NCBI RefSeq assembly: GCF_000426845.1
Contig: NZ_AUGD01000009.1
Span: forward strand, 186,001 to 250,000
Origin: Bradyrhizobium sp. in8p8
Lineage (GTDB): Bacteria > Pseudomonadota > Alphaproteobacteria > Rhizobiales > Xanthobacteraceae
Direction: 5' to 3'
Length of the DNA: 64,000 nt
The notes under the pieces were generated by a model. That model was given only the letters and a program-made list of their open reading frames with translations, searched no databases and was not told the DNA's origin. Position numbers and translations under genes: made by a program. Shown one piece after another: positions 51,931 to 58,938 of the stretch; within the stretch, counting starts at the first letter, position 1; each line of letters begins with the position of its first letter.

Positions 51931-52857
51931 TCAGTTGGCGGTCTCTTCCTCTTCGTCGTCGTCTTCCAAGACTGCCTTCTGAGCTTGAAGCAGCTTGATG
52001 AGCTTGCCGATTTCTTTCGGCCCCATTTCACCTTCGACCAGCAGCCGGACGTTTGTGTCCTTGCCGACCTTGTTACGCATCCATTCGCTTTCGCCCGGGC
52101 TAAGCGCAGCACCCGGCTTCTCCATCGGTATGAATGGCGGCGGTGGCGAACCCTTCTGCTCAACGATGACTTCATTCATTGGGATACCCGTTTGGCTTCC
52201 CTCGACGCCGACCCAATTTCCGTCTTCTGAGACGAAACGGACGCGCTTCGGAGTTTCAAATTGAAGCGCACCGCCGGACTCCCATTGAATGAGATCGCCG
52301 ACCGAGGCCCCGCCAAATGAAGGGCGCTCGTCCCGCTCCTCACCCGACGCGGCCAATTCTCGCCCCTGTTGATTAGAAGGGCCACGACTTTCGAATGCTC
52401 CCTCTTGCTCTAGGAAGCGGCAGTTTTCCATGTAGGCTTCAGTCACAGGGCCGATCGCACTGTTTATGAAGTTCTCGCGCGTGAGCCACGACCGAAGGGC
52501 TTGTTCGGAAGGGTGACCATCTGTGAACCGATCTCGGATTTCTTCGAAGATGCTCGGCGAATAGGCCGCTTCCTTGAGAGCCGCCTTATATCCTTCCGAG
52601 GATTCCGGATGGAGGATATCCACCGCGAGCTGGGAAACCCGGGTTTGCCCCTTGCCCGCCTTTTCCAGAAGCCCATAATGAGCAAGACTGGCTAGCATTT
52701 TGTCCGAAGCGCCGCTTTGGCCGGAGTATCCCATATGCTTCGCGGCTACCTCACGGTCGATAGGATTGCGCCGGTCGGCCGTATGGATGGCCCGGACCCG
52801 TGCAATAGCCTTCGAAAGGCTGATATTGGGATACCCTGGACTTTGCACACGCGTCAT
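51931..52857 (-). CDS. Transposon passenger: hypothetical protein with acidic tail
   Basis: 308 residues. The N-terminal third (ISLSKAIARVRAIHTADRRNPIDREVAAKHMGYSGQSGASDKMLASLAHYGLLEKAGKGQTRVSQLAVDIL) looks like a winged-helix DNA- or protein-binding domain; the middle has a short beta-rich segment (FETPKRVRFVSEDGNWVGVEG); the end is DDDEEEETAN. It resembles DUF5343-type proteins, but I am not sure. GGAGG lies nine bases before the ATG. It is the only sizeable gene of the transposon besides the transposase; function unknown. Confidence 0.75.
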   Translation of the reverse strand: MTRVQSPGYPNISLSKAIARVRAIHTADRRNPIDREVAAKHMGYSGQSGASDKMLASLAHYGLLEKAGKGQTRVSQLAVDILHPESSEGYKAALKEAAYSPSIFEEIRDRFTDGHPSEQALRSWLTRENFINSAIGPVTEAYMENCRFLEQEGAFESRGPSNQQGRELAASGEERDERPSFGGASVGDLIQWESGGALQFETPKRVRFVSEDGNWVGVEGSQTGIPMNEVIVEQKGSPPPPFIPMEKPGAALSPGESEWMRNKVGKDTNVRLLVEGEMGPKEIGKLIKLLQAQKAVLEDDDEEEETAN

Positions 52858-52968
52858 AGCGATCACCCTCCAAATGGTTGTATATAAGTAATCGATTAGC
52901 GAAGACGCAAGCAATCCTCGCCTCGAAAAACAACTTATCACCCCTAAGAAATTTTAGCAATAAGAGTT

Positions 52969-53003
52969 GCAGAAGCAATTTTTATATGCTCTATTGCTTC
53001 TGC
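52969..53003. repeat. Perfect 11-bp inverted repeat upstream of tRNA-like sequence
   Basis: GCAGAAGCAAT (52969-52979) and ATTGCTTCTGC (52993-53003) around a 13-base AT-rich loop, in the 291-base gap 52858-53148 that otherwise has no gene. A second imperfect stem (AGGCCGCCTTCCC with GGGAAAAGCGGCCT, about 53089-53131) follows. They may be terminators or processed RNA structures. Confidence 0.5.
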
Positions 53004-53148
53004 GGGCCGATGGCGGCCCCCGGAGATGTCTATGACTAGGAGGGTTTGAGCCCCCGACGCGCTAGCCGAGCTAGGGGGCGCAGAAAAGGAAAGGCCGCCT
53101 TCCCGGGGTTCAATCAGGGAAAAGCGGCCTCGCAATCGGCTTCAAGCT

Positions 53149-53220
53149 TCAGGGATCGTCTAATGGTAGGACACCCGCCCCTACAAGTGTGGAGATGCCG
53201 GTCCGAATCCGGCTCCCTGA
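53149..53220 (+). tRNA. tRNA-like cloverleaf with defective anticodon arm
   Basis: The acceptor stem TCAGGGA/TCCCTGA (7 perfect pairs), D arm GTCT-AATGGTA-GGAC (3 pairs plus one U-G) and T arm GCCGG-TCCGAAT-CCGGC (5 perfect pairs, T-loop with C at position 55) fit a tRNA. The anticodon region (53173-53196) has one base too many and only CCGC/GTGG can pair, leaving a 10-base loop CCCTACAAGT, so the anticodon cannot be assigned. The 5' half resembles tRNA-Glu. No CCA is encoded (GCC follows). It is probably a degenerate or phage/transposon-type tRNA gene. Confidence 0.5.
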
Positions 53221-53382
53221 GCCTTCATCGAGTTTAGCGGGACCGCCGTGGTTGCAGCCTCAGCGATCCCTAGTCACCCACCCGAGATTGCGCCCCGGGC
53301 CGGCGACCAAGCTAGAATATACGCTTTGCAGAGCGGCTTTTCTAGAGTCCCCGGGGCCAATCCTACAGAGGATTGCGCCCTC

Positions 53383-54273
53383 ATGAACGTCCTGTCCCGC
53401 GACCAACAGATACTTGTTGTTTCCTGCCTCACTGAAGGCCAGAGCATCCGCGCCACTGAGCGCCTGACCGGCATTCACCGCGACACCATCATGCGCCTTG
53501 GCGAGCGCATCGGCCGTGGCTGTGCCGAGCTGCACGACCGCATGATGGTTGGCGTCCGCGTCGGCCGCATCGAGCTTGACGAGATTTGGGGCTACGTCGG
53601 CAAGAAGCAGAAGCGCGTTGAGCGCCATGAGATCGGCCATAAGGGCGATCAGTACACGTTCGTTGCGCTTGGCTCTGCCAGCCGCGCGATCATCAGCTAC
53701 CGCACCGGCAAGCGCGACAGCGAGAATACGGACCTGTTTACGCAGGACTTGCGCGAGCGCGTGCTTGGAGAGCCGGAGATCAGCACCGATGGCTTCCTGC
53801 CGTATCAGAACGCCATCCGCGATGCCTTTCGGGGCAAGGCGCATCATGGCGTGATCGTAAAGACGTACAGCGTAACCAACCTGGCTGTAAAAGACGCCGC
53901 GCGCCGCTACAGCCCGGCTGAGGTAATCGCAGTAGAGCGCGAGGTAGTAAGCGGCTTCCCGGTCAAAATCTCGACCAGCTACGTTGAGCGCCAGAACCTC
54001 ACGCTGCGGATGACGCAGAAGCGGTTTGCCCGCCTCACCAACGGCTTTTCAAAGAAACTCACCAACCACGCTGCGGCGGTCAGCCTGTACGTAGCCCACT
54101 ACAACTTCTGCCGCGTCCATGAGTCCCTGCGGACCACGCCAGCGGTGGCGATCGGCGTTGCGGACCGGGTCTGGACGATAGGGGATCTGATTGACGCGGT
54201 GCTGCCGCTGGAGCCGAACAAACCGGTCCGGGTGAAGCGCAACTTCCGGGTAATTGAGGGTGGTAAGGATTAA
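53383..54273 (+). CDS. IS1-family transposase
   Basis: 296 residues. A helix-turn-helix N-terminus (SIRATERLTGIHRDTIMRLGERIGRG) is followed by an IS1-type DDE domain: RIELDEIWGYVGKKQKR (first Asp), ISTDGFLPYQNAI (second Asp) and SYVERQNLTLRMTQKRFARL (Glu). The ATG at 53383 has GAGG eleven bases upstream; the frame is open before it but not conserved. It should act on the GGTACTGTCC ends at 51591 and 55202. No frameshift of the insA/insB type is needed. Confidence 0.9.
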   Translation: MNVLSRDQQILVVSCLTEGQSIRATERLTGIHRDTIMRLGERIGRGCAELHDRMMVGVRVGRIELDEIWGYVGKKQKRVERHEIGHKGDQYTFVALGSASRAIISYRTGKRDSENTDLFTQDLRERVLGEPEISTDGFLPYQNAIRDAFRGKAHHGVIVKTYSVTNLAVKDAARRYSPAEVIAVEREVVSGFPVKISTSYVERQNLTLRMTQKRFARLTNGFSKKLTNHAAAVSLYVAHYNFCRVHESLRTTPAVAIGVADRVWTIGDLIDAVLPLEPNKPVRVKRNFRVIEGGKD

Positions 54274-54292
54274 TTTACCATACTAGGTGATG

Positions 54293-54315
54293 AAACCGGG
54301 GGAAACTCCGGTTTT
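54293..54315 (+). terminator. Terminator of the transposase gene
   Basis: AAACCGG (54293-54299) pairs with CCGGTTT (54308-54314) around GGGAAACT, followed by a short T-run, 20 bases after the transposase stop. Confidence 0.8.
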
Positions 54316-54534
54316 GACTTGAGAATTCATTTTGTGAGGCAGATGGGCCCGATTCGGCGTTGACTCAACCAACAGTGGCTGTCAACGATGCACAAGAGTC
54401 TAAACTAGGGTTGGCGCGATAACCACATAAGTGTGAAAGAGTCAAGCCCAAGCATTGACGAATCCATTTACTTTCTATATCCTCAAGAGGCACTCGCGGG
54501 CGATAGGCTCGCTTGGCTATTGAGGCTTTGTGTC

Positions 54535-54846
54535 ATGGGCTTTATTTCGCGGCTTTTGGCCGTCATGAGCGGTCATAAAAGAATTCGTATCGACCTCTCT
54601 GAGCGTGAGGGCGGATATGCGCTCGTCACCAGCCCTGATCTGCCCGGTTTTTCGGTCATGCTCAACCCGAAGGATCAAGAGGGTGGTATTGACTCGATGA
54701 AGTCTGCCATCGTTGGACCGCTCGAAGCATTCGTGAAAGCCGAATGCGAAGCAGTCGAGAACCACAAGCACAACAAAAGAGTGAAAATCCACGAATTGAG
54801 CCGAGGAAACGGCTCAAATCTGGTTGCGGAACTCTGTCCTTCGTAA
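54535..54846 (+). CDS. Transposon passenger: HicB-like small protein
   Basis: 103 residues from the ATG at 54535, which has GAGG eight bases upstream; a GTG at 54433 would add 34 residues (ESSPSIDESIYFLYPQEALA ...). RIDLSEREGGYALVTSPDLPGFSVML resembles the HicB half-RNase-H fold, in which the motif YxxxxPDLPGF is common. No HicA toxin is recognised next to it; the following 98-residue gene is not HicA. Function uncertain. Confidence 0.6.
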   Translation: MGFISRLLAVMSGHKRIRIDLSEREGGYALVTSPDLPGFSVMLNPKDQEGGIDSMKSAIVGPLEAFVKAECEAVENHKHNKRVKIHELSRGNGSNLVAELCPS

Positions 54847-54858
54847 GAATATTGCGGG

Positions 54859-55155
54859 ATGTCCACGCCGGTCATCCCGCCCAAACCAAATACCGTTGTA
54901 GCCTCAATGGCTTACAAGCGGCTTGGTGACGCTGGCTTTACGCAACTGCCAGACGATTCGTCGCGTCCGCGCACGCAGCTCTGGAAAAATGCACGCGGGA
55001 AGACGGTTTCCGTCGATTTCACGGATGAAACTTTCCAGTTCTGCTGGGAAGAATCCTTGGATACGGCTCTCAAAAGGCAATACTCAGTCCCGGCGCATCC
55101 TTGGTCCCCATGGTGGGCCACCATCCTTGGCAGCAATTATCGGCCGAGCGACTAG
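54859..55155 (+). CDS. Transposon passenger: 98-residue hypothetical protein
   Basis: 98 residues, starting MSTPVIPPKPNTVVASMAYKRLGDAGF. It contains a short alpha-beta region (KNARGKTVSVDFTDETFQFCWEESL) and a Trp-rich end (HPWSPWWATIL). I do not recognise it. It starts 12 bases after the HicB-like gene and may form a pair with it. Codon use is less GC-biased than in chromosomal neighbours. Confidence 0.55.
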   Translation: MSTPVIPPKPNTVVASMAYKRLGDAGFTQLPDDSSRPRTQLWKNARGKTVSVDFTDETFQFCWEESLDTALKRQYSVPAHPWSPWWATILGSNYRPSD

Positions 55156-55202
55156 CCAGTGTCCTAATTCCCCTCTGCGAGTGTCCTAACTAGGACAGTA
55201 CC

Positions 55203-55210
55203 CGGATTTC
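55203..55210. repeat. Right target-site duplication of the mobile element
   Basis: CGGATTTC, identical to 51583-51590, adjoining the right inverted repeat. Confidence 0.85.
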
Positions 55211-55353
55211 GGGCGATCGGCCTCCCTCCATGTTTGATGCGCCTCAACGGCGCGCGGACGAGATGCCGTCAGAATTCCGATCCGACGGCACCGAACCTTT
55301 TCGCGGTCTCCGGCCTTCTCTGGTCATGGACCGCAACTCTGGGGACCATGACC

Positions 55354-55521
55354 ATGACGGAAACCACGCACGGCGCTGCCATGTGGCGCCATCAGCTGCT
55401 CGAGGCGGCGCACGAGGAGATGGCGAAGTTCGAGCGACAGGAGAACGAGTTCCGCAGGAAGGATCGCCAGGAGCGTGCCGCCGAGCTCCACCTTCCCCTG
55501 AACGAGGTCAGGATTCACTGA
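55354..55521 (+). CDS. Small hypothetical protein
   Basis: 55 residues, mostly a charged helix (HQLLEAAHEEMAKFERQENEFRRKDRQERAAEL). GGGG is nine bases before the ATG at 55354; an ATG two codons earlier is too close. Probably a small soluble coiled-coil protein. No partner is evident. Confidence 0.4.
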   Translation: MTETTHGAAMWRHQLLEAAHEEMAKFERQENEFRRKDRQERAAELHLPLNEVRIH

Positions 55522-55727
55522 GAAGCAAGGACCGGCTTCGGAACTGGCCATCGCCCTTGAGGCGCGTAACGAAGGCTTGGGGTATCTAAACACCAAGATC
55601 AAGCCATTGGTGGACCAAGCAATTGCGGGCGGCCTACTGTGCATGGGGTTGTTTTGCAGTTTTGACAGACAGGATGTGACTACGCCTGCCATCGGAAGGC
55701 ACGAACTCCGGCCCGGTCGCGCACCCG

Positions 55728-55817
55728 CTACAGCACCGCCAGCAGCACCAGGCCGATCACCAGCACCACGAAGCCAACCGCCGTCGCGGCGGCGAATGAC
55801 CGCTCTACGTTATCCAT
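55728..55817 (-). CDS. 29-residue single-pass membrane protein
   Basis: MDNVERSFAAATAVGFVVL followed by VIGLVLLAVL: a short polar start and one membrane helix. GGGGTGG lies before the ATG. Third-position GC is high as in real genes. It is too short for certainty. Confidence 0.4.
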   Translation of the reverse strand: MDNVERSFAAATAVGFVVLVIGLVLLAVL

Positions 55818-56114
55818 GACGCCACCCCGTTCTCGGCGCGCCACGTTTCCCCCATGGCACTGCCGACGGATCAGATCTTGCCGACGGGTATGTCCGCAGT
55901 GGCGCGAGCGGATGTCGAAATTGGGACGGGTGCGGGGCCAGTCTGCGGCCCTTCGATCGCGACCTCGGCGGATTACGCCAGCCGTCGCGCGGGTAGACGC
56001 GTCAGGCTGTCGTCAGCCGAGCCAGCCAGAGTAGCTCCGCTCAGGTGTTGCAGCCCAGCACCCCAGCCTCCAATGACTCTCGGCCACGCTTGGCGCTCCC
56101 AGGCGAGACTTTTT
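55818..56114. other. Region without a convincing gene
   Basis: 297 bases between the 29-residue gene and the DUF2798 gene. A 103-codon plus-strand frame (55854-56165) overlaps the DUF2798 gene and has poor composition, so it was not called. No repeat or clear promoter was seen. Confidence 0.4.
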
Positions 56115-56372
56115 TCATGCCTCCCGGCCGACCCGCGGATCCCGCTCCCCCTGCGTCAGGCGTAGCGAGAAGGCGCGAATCGCGGGTGCCGCCAGCAGCA
56201 CGATCGGCAGCATCGTCGCCCATGCGATCAGCCACGACACCATCCAGTGCCGAACGAAGCTCATCGGGCTGGCCGCGGGAAAGCTGGCGATCCCCGCCGC
56301 GATCAGCGAGGTCAATCCGGACTGGATGATGCCAAAGACGAAATGTGAATAACGGCGGGGAATGCCGAGCAT
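56115..56372 (-). CDS. DUF2798 small membrane protein
   Basis: 85 residues with two membrane helices (FVFGIIQSGLTSLIAAGIASF and WLIAWATMLPIVLLAAPAIR). The N-terminal GIPRRYSHFVFGIIQSGLT and FVRHWMVSWLIAW are DUF2798 signatures. Role unknown. An ATG 15 codons earlier (56417) is possible. Confidence 0.82.
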   Translation of the reverse strand: MLGIPRRYSHFVFGIIQSGLTSLIAAGIASFPAASPMSFVRHWMVSWLIAWATMLPIVLLAAPAIRAFSLRLTQGERDPRVGREA

Positions 56373-56563
56373 GGGACGTCCATGGTTGCGTGCCGCCATC
56401 AGAGAAGCAAGGCACATGCCGTGTGGAGCGATCTGGAACCTTGGCCGGAACCTCCTCAGAGTTCAACGGTTCCGCAAGCAGCCCGTGCGATGTTCAGGAA
56501 CTTTGTTCATGGTCGGAGAACCACGGAGTTCGAGCGGAGGCTCGCCTTCGGATCAAGCCTCGG

Positions 56564-56818
56564 TCAATCCGCGCTGGGCAGCCGCCGCATGGTGAACTCG
56601 ATGTCGCCGCCGGGCAGCTCGCGCCAAGTCTCGACGGCGCTCATATAGCCGGCCTTGGGGTAGCGGGCGAAGAAGGCCTGCGCCCTTTCCCGCGCCGCTG
56701 CGCGCGGCAGCGTGAAGGTCTCGCGCAGATAGCCGTCGCCGACCACCTGGCCCGGCTTGCCCACCAGCTTGCGCCGGCGCGCCATCCGCTCGGCGAGATC
56801 CCGCGGCCGATCGGCCAT
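56564..56818 (-). CDS. Small conserved hypothetical protein
   Basis: 84 residues, basic and soluble (RPRDLAERMARRRKLVGKPGQVVGDGYLRETFTL ... KAGYMSAVETWRELPGGDIEFTMRRL). GGAAG is close to the ATG and GAGGAG a little further upstream. I do not recognise the family. It stands alone. Confidence 0.6.
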   Translation of the reverse strand: MADRPRDLAERMARRRKLVGKPGQVVGDGYLRETFTLPRAAARERAQAFFARYPKAGYMSAVETWRELPGGDIEFTMRRLPSAD

Positions 56819-56924
56819 CTTCCGCTACTCCTCGACGCAATACGCTCAACCAAATGTAGGCGCGGGCCGAACGAAGAGGAGTCCTGTCCGAAGGGGCGTT
56901 GCGCCCTCCGAACGGGTTTCGCGG

Positions 56925-57218
56925 TCAGTTGGCAGCCGTGCCGCTCTTTGTCTTCTTCGGCGCGCTGGTTGCGGCCGAGGCTTTCGGCGCCGGCTGCTTC
57001 GGCGGATCGGAGCGCATGCCGCCCCAGGGATCGTTCGATCCCTTGGAATCCGGGATCTTCTTCAGCGTTTCCTTGTAGGCCCTGTCACGCTCGGCTTCGG
57101 CGGCCTTTTCCTCCGGGGTCTTGCTCGGGGCATCCTGCAGCAAATTGAGATTGGGCATTTGCGCGTAGGCCGGTCCCGCCAACACGGCCAGCACCGCGGC
57201 CAAACGGAAAAGCTTCAT
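56925..57218 (-). CDS. Small exported protein with DPWGG motif
   Basis: 97 residues from the ATG at 57218, which has AAGGAG six bases upstream. A signal peptide (MKLFRLAAVLAVLAGPAYA) is followed by a charged segment with RAYKETLKKIPDSKGSNDPWGGMRSDPPKQ and a Lys/Ala/Pro-rich tail. The same motif AYK-x2-L-x2-IP-x2-K-x3-DPWGG-x-R occurs in the exported protein at 60983-61219. Periplasmic, function unknown. Confidence 0.75.
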   Translation of the reverse strand: MKLFRLAAVLAVLAGPAYAQMPNLNLLQDAPSKTPEEKAAEAERDRAYKETLKKIPDSKGSNDPWGGMRSDPPKQPAPKASAATSAPKKTKSGTAAN

Positions 57219-57320
57219 CATCCACTCCTTGATCATCCATGAGGCGCGGACCGCCCCGCCCGTGTCATCCTTGCTTCGGCCCGGCTGCGTCCAAGGGGCC
57301 GCTCAAGGCAACGTGTGCCG

Positions 57321-57452
57321 CTAGAGCCGATCCGATCTGCACGATTTGGGCGCATGCAGCCAATCGTCCCACACCGGCCCGCATTTGGTGCACCCGCCCA
57401 GCGCGAAACCGAGCGCGGCCATGCAAAAGACGAGGACACACCGACGCAACAT
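57321..57452 (-). CDS. Small lipoprotein
   Basis: 43 residues. MLRRCVLVFCMAALGFALGGC is a lipoprotein signal (lipobox L-G-G-C) and the mature part is TKCGPVWDDWLHAPKSCRSDRL, with two more cysteines. From memory, similar TKCG-x3-DDW lipoproteins are common in Bradyrhizobium. Function unknown. Confidence 0.65.
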   Translation of the reverse strand: MLRRCVLVFCMAALGFALGGCTKCGPVWDDWLHAPKSCRSDRL

Positions 57453-57599
57453 CTTCCACCCGTACCCAAGCAAGGCATCATACCGGGCCAACTCGGGCAT
57501 TTTCAAGCCGAGGGGACCGGCGCAAGCCGGGTGACTTTGCCGCGGCGATGAGCGCACAATGAGGCGAAACATCCGGCAACACGGGAGAGCGCAACAGCA

Positions 57600-58064
57600 A
57601 TGCAAATGCAGCCACAGGCCGAGTTCGGCATCGCAGACGCCCGACGCATCCTCGGCGAGGTTTTTGCGCCCTGGGTCCAGGACCTCAACCTCGCCGTCGA
57701 GCGCATCGAGCATGCGCAGCCGGCGGACCTCCCGGACTGGCAGCCAGGCGCGCTGCTGCGCATGCCGTTCTCGGAGCGGCTGTGCCGGCACGGCGGCGTG
57801 GTCTGCGGTCAGGCCCTGATGGCGCTTGCCGACACCGCCATGGTGATCGCGATCCTCGCTGCCAATCGCGGCTACCGCCCGATGACCACGGTCGACCAGA
57901 CCACGCATTTCATGCGCGCGGTCTCCTCGTCCGATGTGCTTGCGGATGCGCGCGTGGTGCGGCTCGGGCGCACCATGAGCTTCGGCCGCGTGACGCTGCT
58001 CTCGGCTGCCGACAGCAAGCCGGTCGCGATGGTGTCGAGCGCATTCGCGATGCTGCCGGGGTGA
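57600..58064 (+). CDS. PaaI-type hotdog thioesterase
   Basis: 154 residues. CRHGGVVCGQALMALADTAMVIAILAANRG is the hotdog helix with the conserved G-G and Asp, and TTVDQTTHFMRAVSSSDVLADARVV the following strands. Hydrolyses acyl-CoA thioesters; substrate unknown. GGGAGAG precedes the first of two ATGs. It differs clearly from the paralog at 24294. Confidence 0.85.
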   Translation: MQMQPQAEFGIADARRILGEVFAPWVQDLNLAVERIEHAQPADLPDWQPGALLRMPFSERLCRHGGVVCGQALMALADTAMVIAILAANRGYRPMTTVDQTTHFMRAVSSSDVLADARVVRLGRTMSFGRVTLLSAADSKPVAMVSSAFAMLPG

Positions 58065-58178
58065 AACGCAACCTGAAAAGAAGAGAGCCGCCGGCAAGCG
58101 CAGCGCGGCTCTCGATGCACTCATGTCGGGATGGGAAACGCGATCGCGGCCGCGCTTGGCATCGTCGCGGCGGCGATC

Positions 58179-58472
58179 TTACTTGCCGAGGATCTCGTCG
58201 GCCGCGGTGACGATGCTGGCGTTCGGATTCTTTGCGCAATAGGCGCCGAACTTCTTGGCGTTGTCGATGAACTCGTCGGTGTCGATGATCGCGTTGTCCT
58301 CGTCGCCCTTGTACCAGCCGTCCATCCAGGTCAGCACGACCTGGATGTTGTCTTCACCGCTTTCGAGGAACTGCTTGCAGCTCATGGTCGCGAGGTCCCA
58401 CTTGACCGCGTGGGCGGGCATCGATGACAGCGAGAACGCTGCAGCGAACAAGATCGAAAGCAAAATTTTCAT
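58179..58472 (-). CDS. HdeA-family periplasmic acid-stress chaperone
   Basis: 97 residues. A signal peptide (MKILLSILFAAAFSLSSMPAHA) precedes VKWDLATMSCKQFLESGEDNIQVVLTWMDGWYKG and FGAYCAKNPNASIVTAADEIL, the HdeA fold with its two disulfide cysteines (C near 29 and C near 78). HdeA binds unfolded proteins at low pH. GGAG is seven bases before the ATG at 58472. Confidence 0.88.
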   Translation of the reverse strand: MKILLSILFAAAFSLSSMPAHAVKWDLATMSCKQFLESGEDNIQVVLTWMDGWYKGDEDNAIIDTDEFIDNAKKFGAYCAKNPNASIVTAADEILGK

Positions 58473-58652
58473 CAGTATCTCCATCGGCGTGTGACGCCAT
58501 AAAAAAGGGCTCGCAGGCAGGTTCGCGAAGCGGCTCTCCGCTTCAACGTCGTAAACAAAGTCTGAAGGCTTGTGCAAGTAGCGCCAGTTTTGAATTTAGT
58601 TGAACGCAATTTCCATGCACTACTTCACACTCATCAACATGGATCGACGCGG

Positions 58653-58895
58653 ATGATCGAGAAGCGTTCAGCACAACGTCACCGTGTTTTCAAGGGTGGA
58701 ACGATCACCTTCGAAAACAGCGGCATCTCTTGCACGGTGCGAAACATGTCGGCGGACGGCGCGGCGATCGACCTCGACGCCTCCGTCATGCTGCCGCCAT
58801 CGTTCACGCTTGCGATCGTGCGCGACGGTTTCGTACGGCATTGCCGCACGGTTTGGCGCAACGACAGGCGCATCGGCCTCGCCTTTGTGCAATAG
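58653..58895 (+). CDS. PilZ-domain protein
   Basis: 80 residues, a single PilZ domain. EKRSAQRHRVFK carries the R-x3-R c-di-GMP motif and NMSADGAAIDL the [D/N]-x-S-x2-G motif. It could be a c-di-GMP effector. An upstream frame is open, but the domain starts at the ATG at 58653. Confidence 0.85.
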   Translation: MIEKRSAQRHRVFKGGTITFENSGISCTVRNMSADGAAIDLDASVMLPPSFTLAIVRDGFVRHCRTVWRNDRRIGLAFVQ

Positions 58896-58938
58896 TCGCG
58901 TGATGTAAACGAGCGTTCGCATCGCATGCACACCACGA

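Larger units (their letters stand above)
51591..55202. mobile_element. 3.6-kb IS1-like transposon with passenger genes
   Basis: 3612 bases bounded by perfect 10-bp inverted repeats GGTACTGTCC (51591-51600) and GGACAGTACC (55193-55202), flanked by 8-bp direct repeats CGGATTTC. Ends starting GGT and an 8-bp duplication fit the IS1 family, and the only transposase inside is IS1-type. Within each end are two direct TGTCCTAA boxes 22 bases apart. Cargo: a 308-residue protein, a tRNA-like sequence, a HicB-like protein and a 98-residue protein. Base composition is lower in GC than the flanks. The perfect ends and duplication imply a recent insertion. Confidence 0.88.

Noticed and set aside
52990..53148. 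Other T-arm-like strings (GGGTTTGAGCCC, GGGGTTCAATCAGGG) before the tRNA-like sequence
   Set aside because: No acceptor or D arms could be drawn around them; they are more likely parts of hairpins.
51596..55197. Reading the transposon ends as TGTCC ... GGACA with a 4-bp GTAC duplication
   Set aside because: The longer inverted repeats GGTACTGTCC/GGACAGTACC with the 8-bp CGGATTTC duplication explain the same bases better and agree with the IS1-type transposase.
55854..56165. A 103-codon plus-strand frame after the 29-residue gene
   Set aside because: It overlaps the DUF2798 gene on the other strand and its Arg/Pro/Ala-rich sequence looks non-coding.
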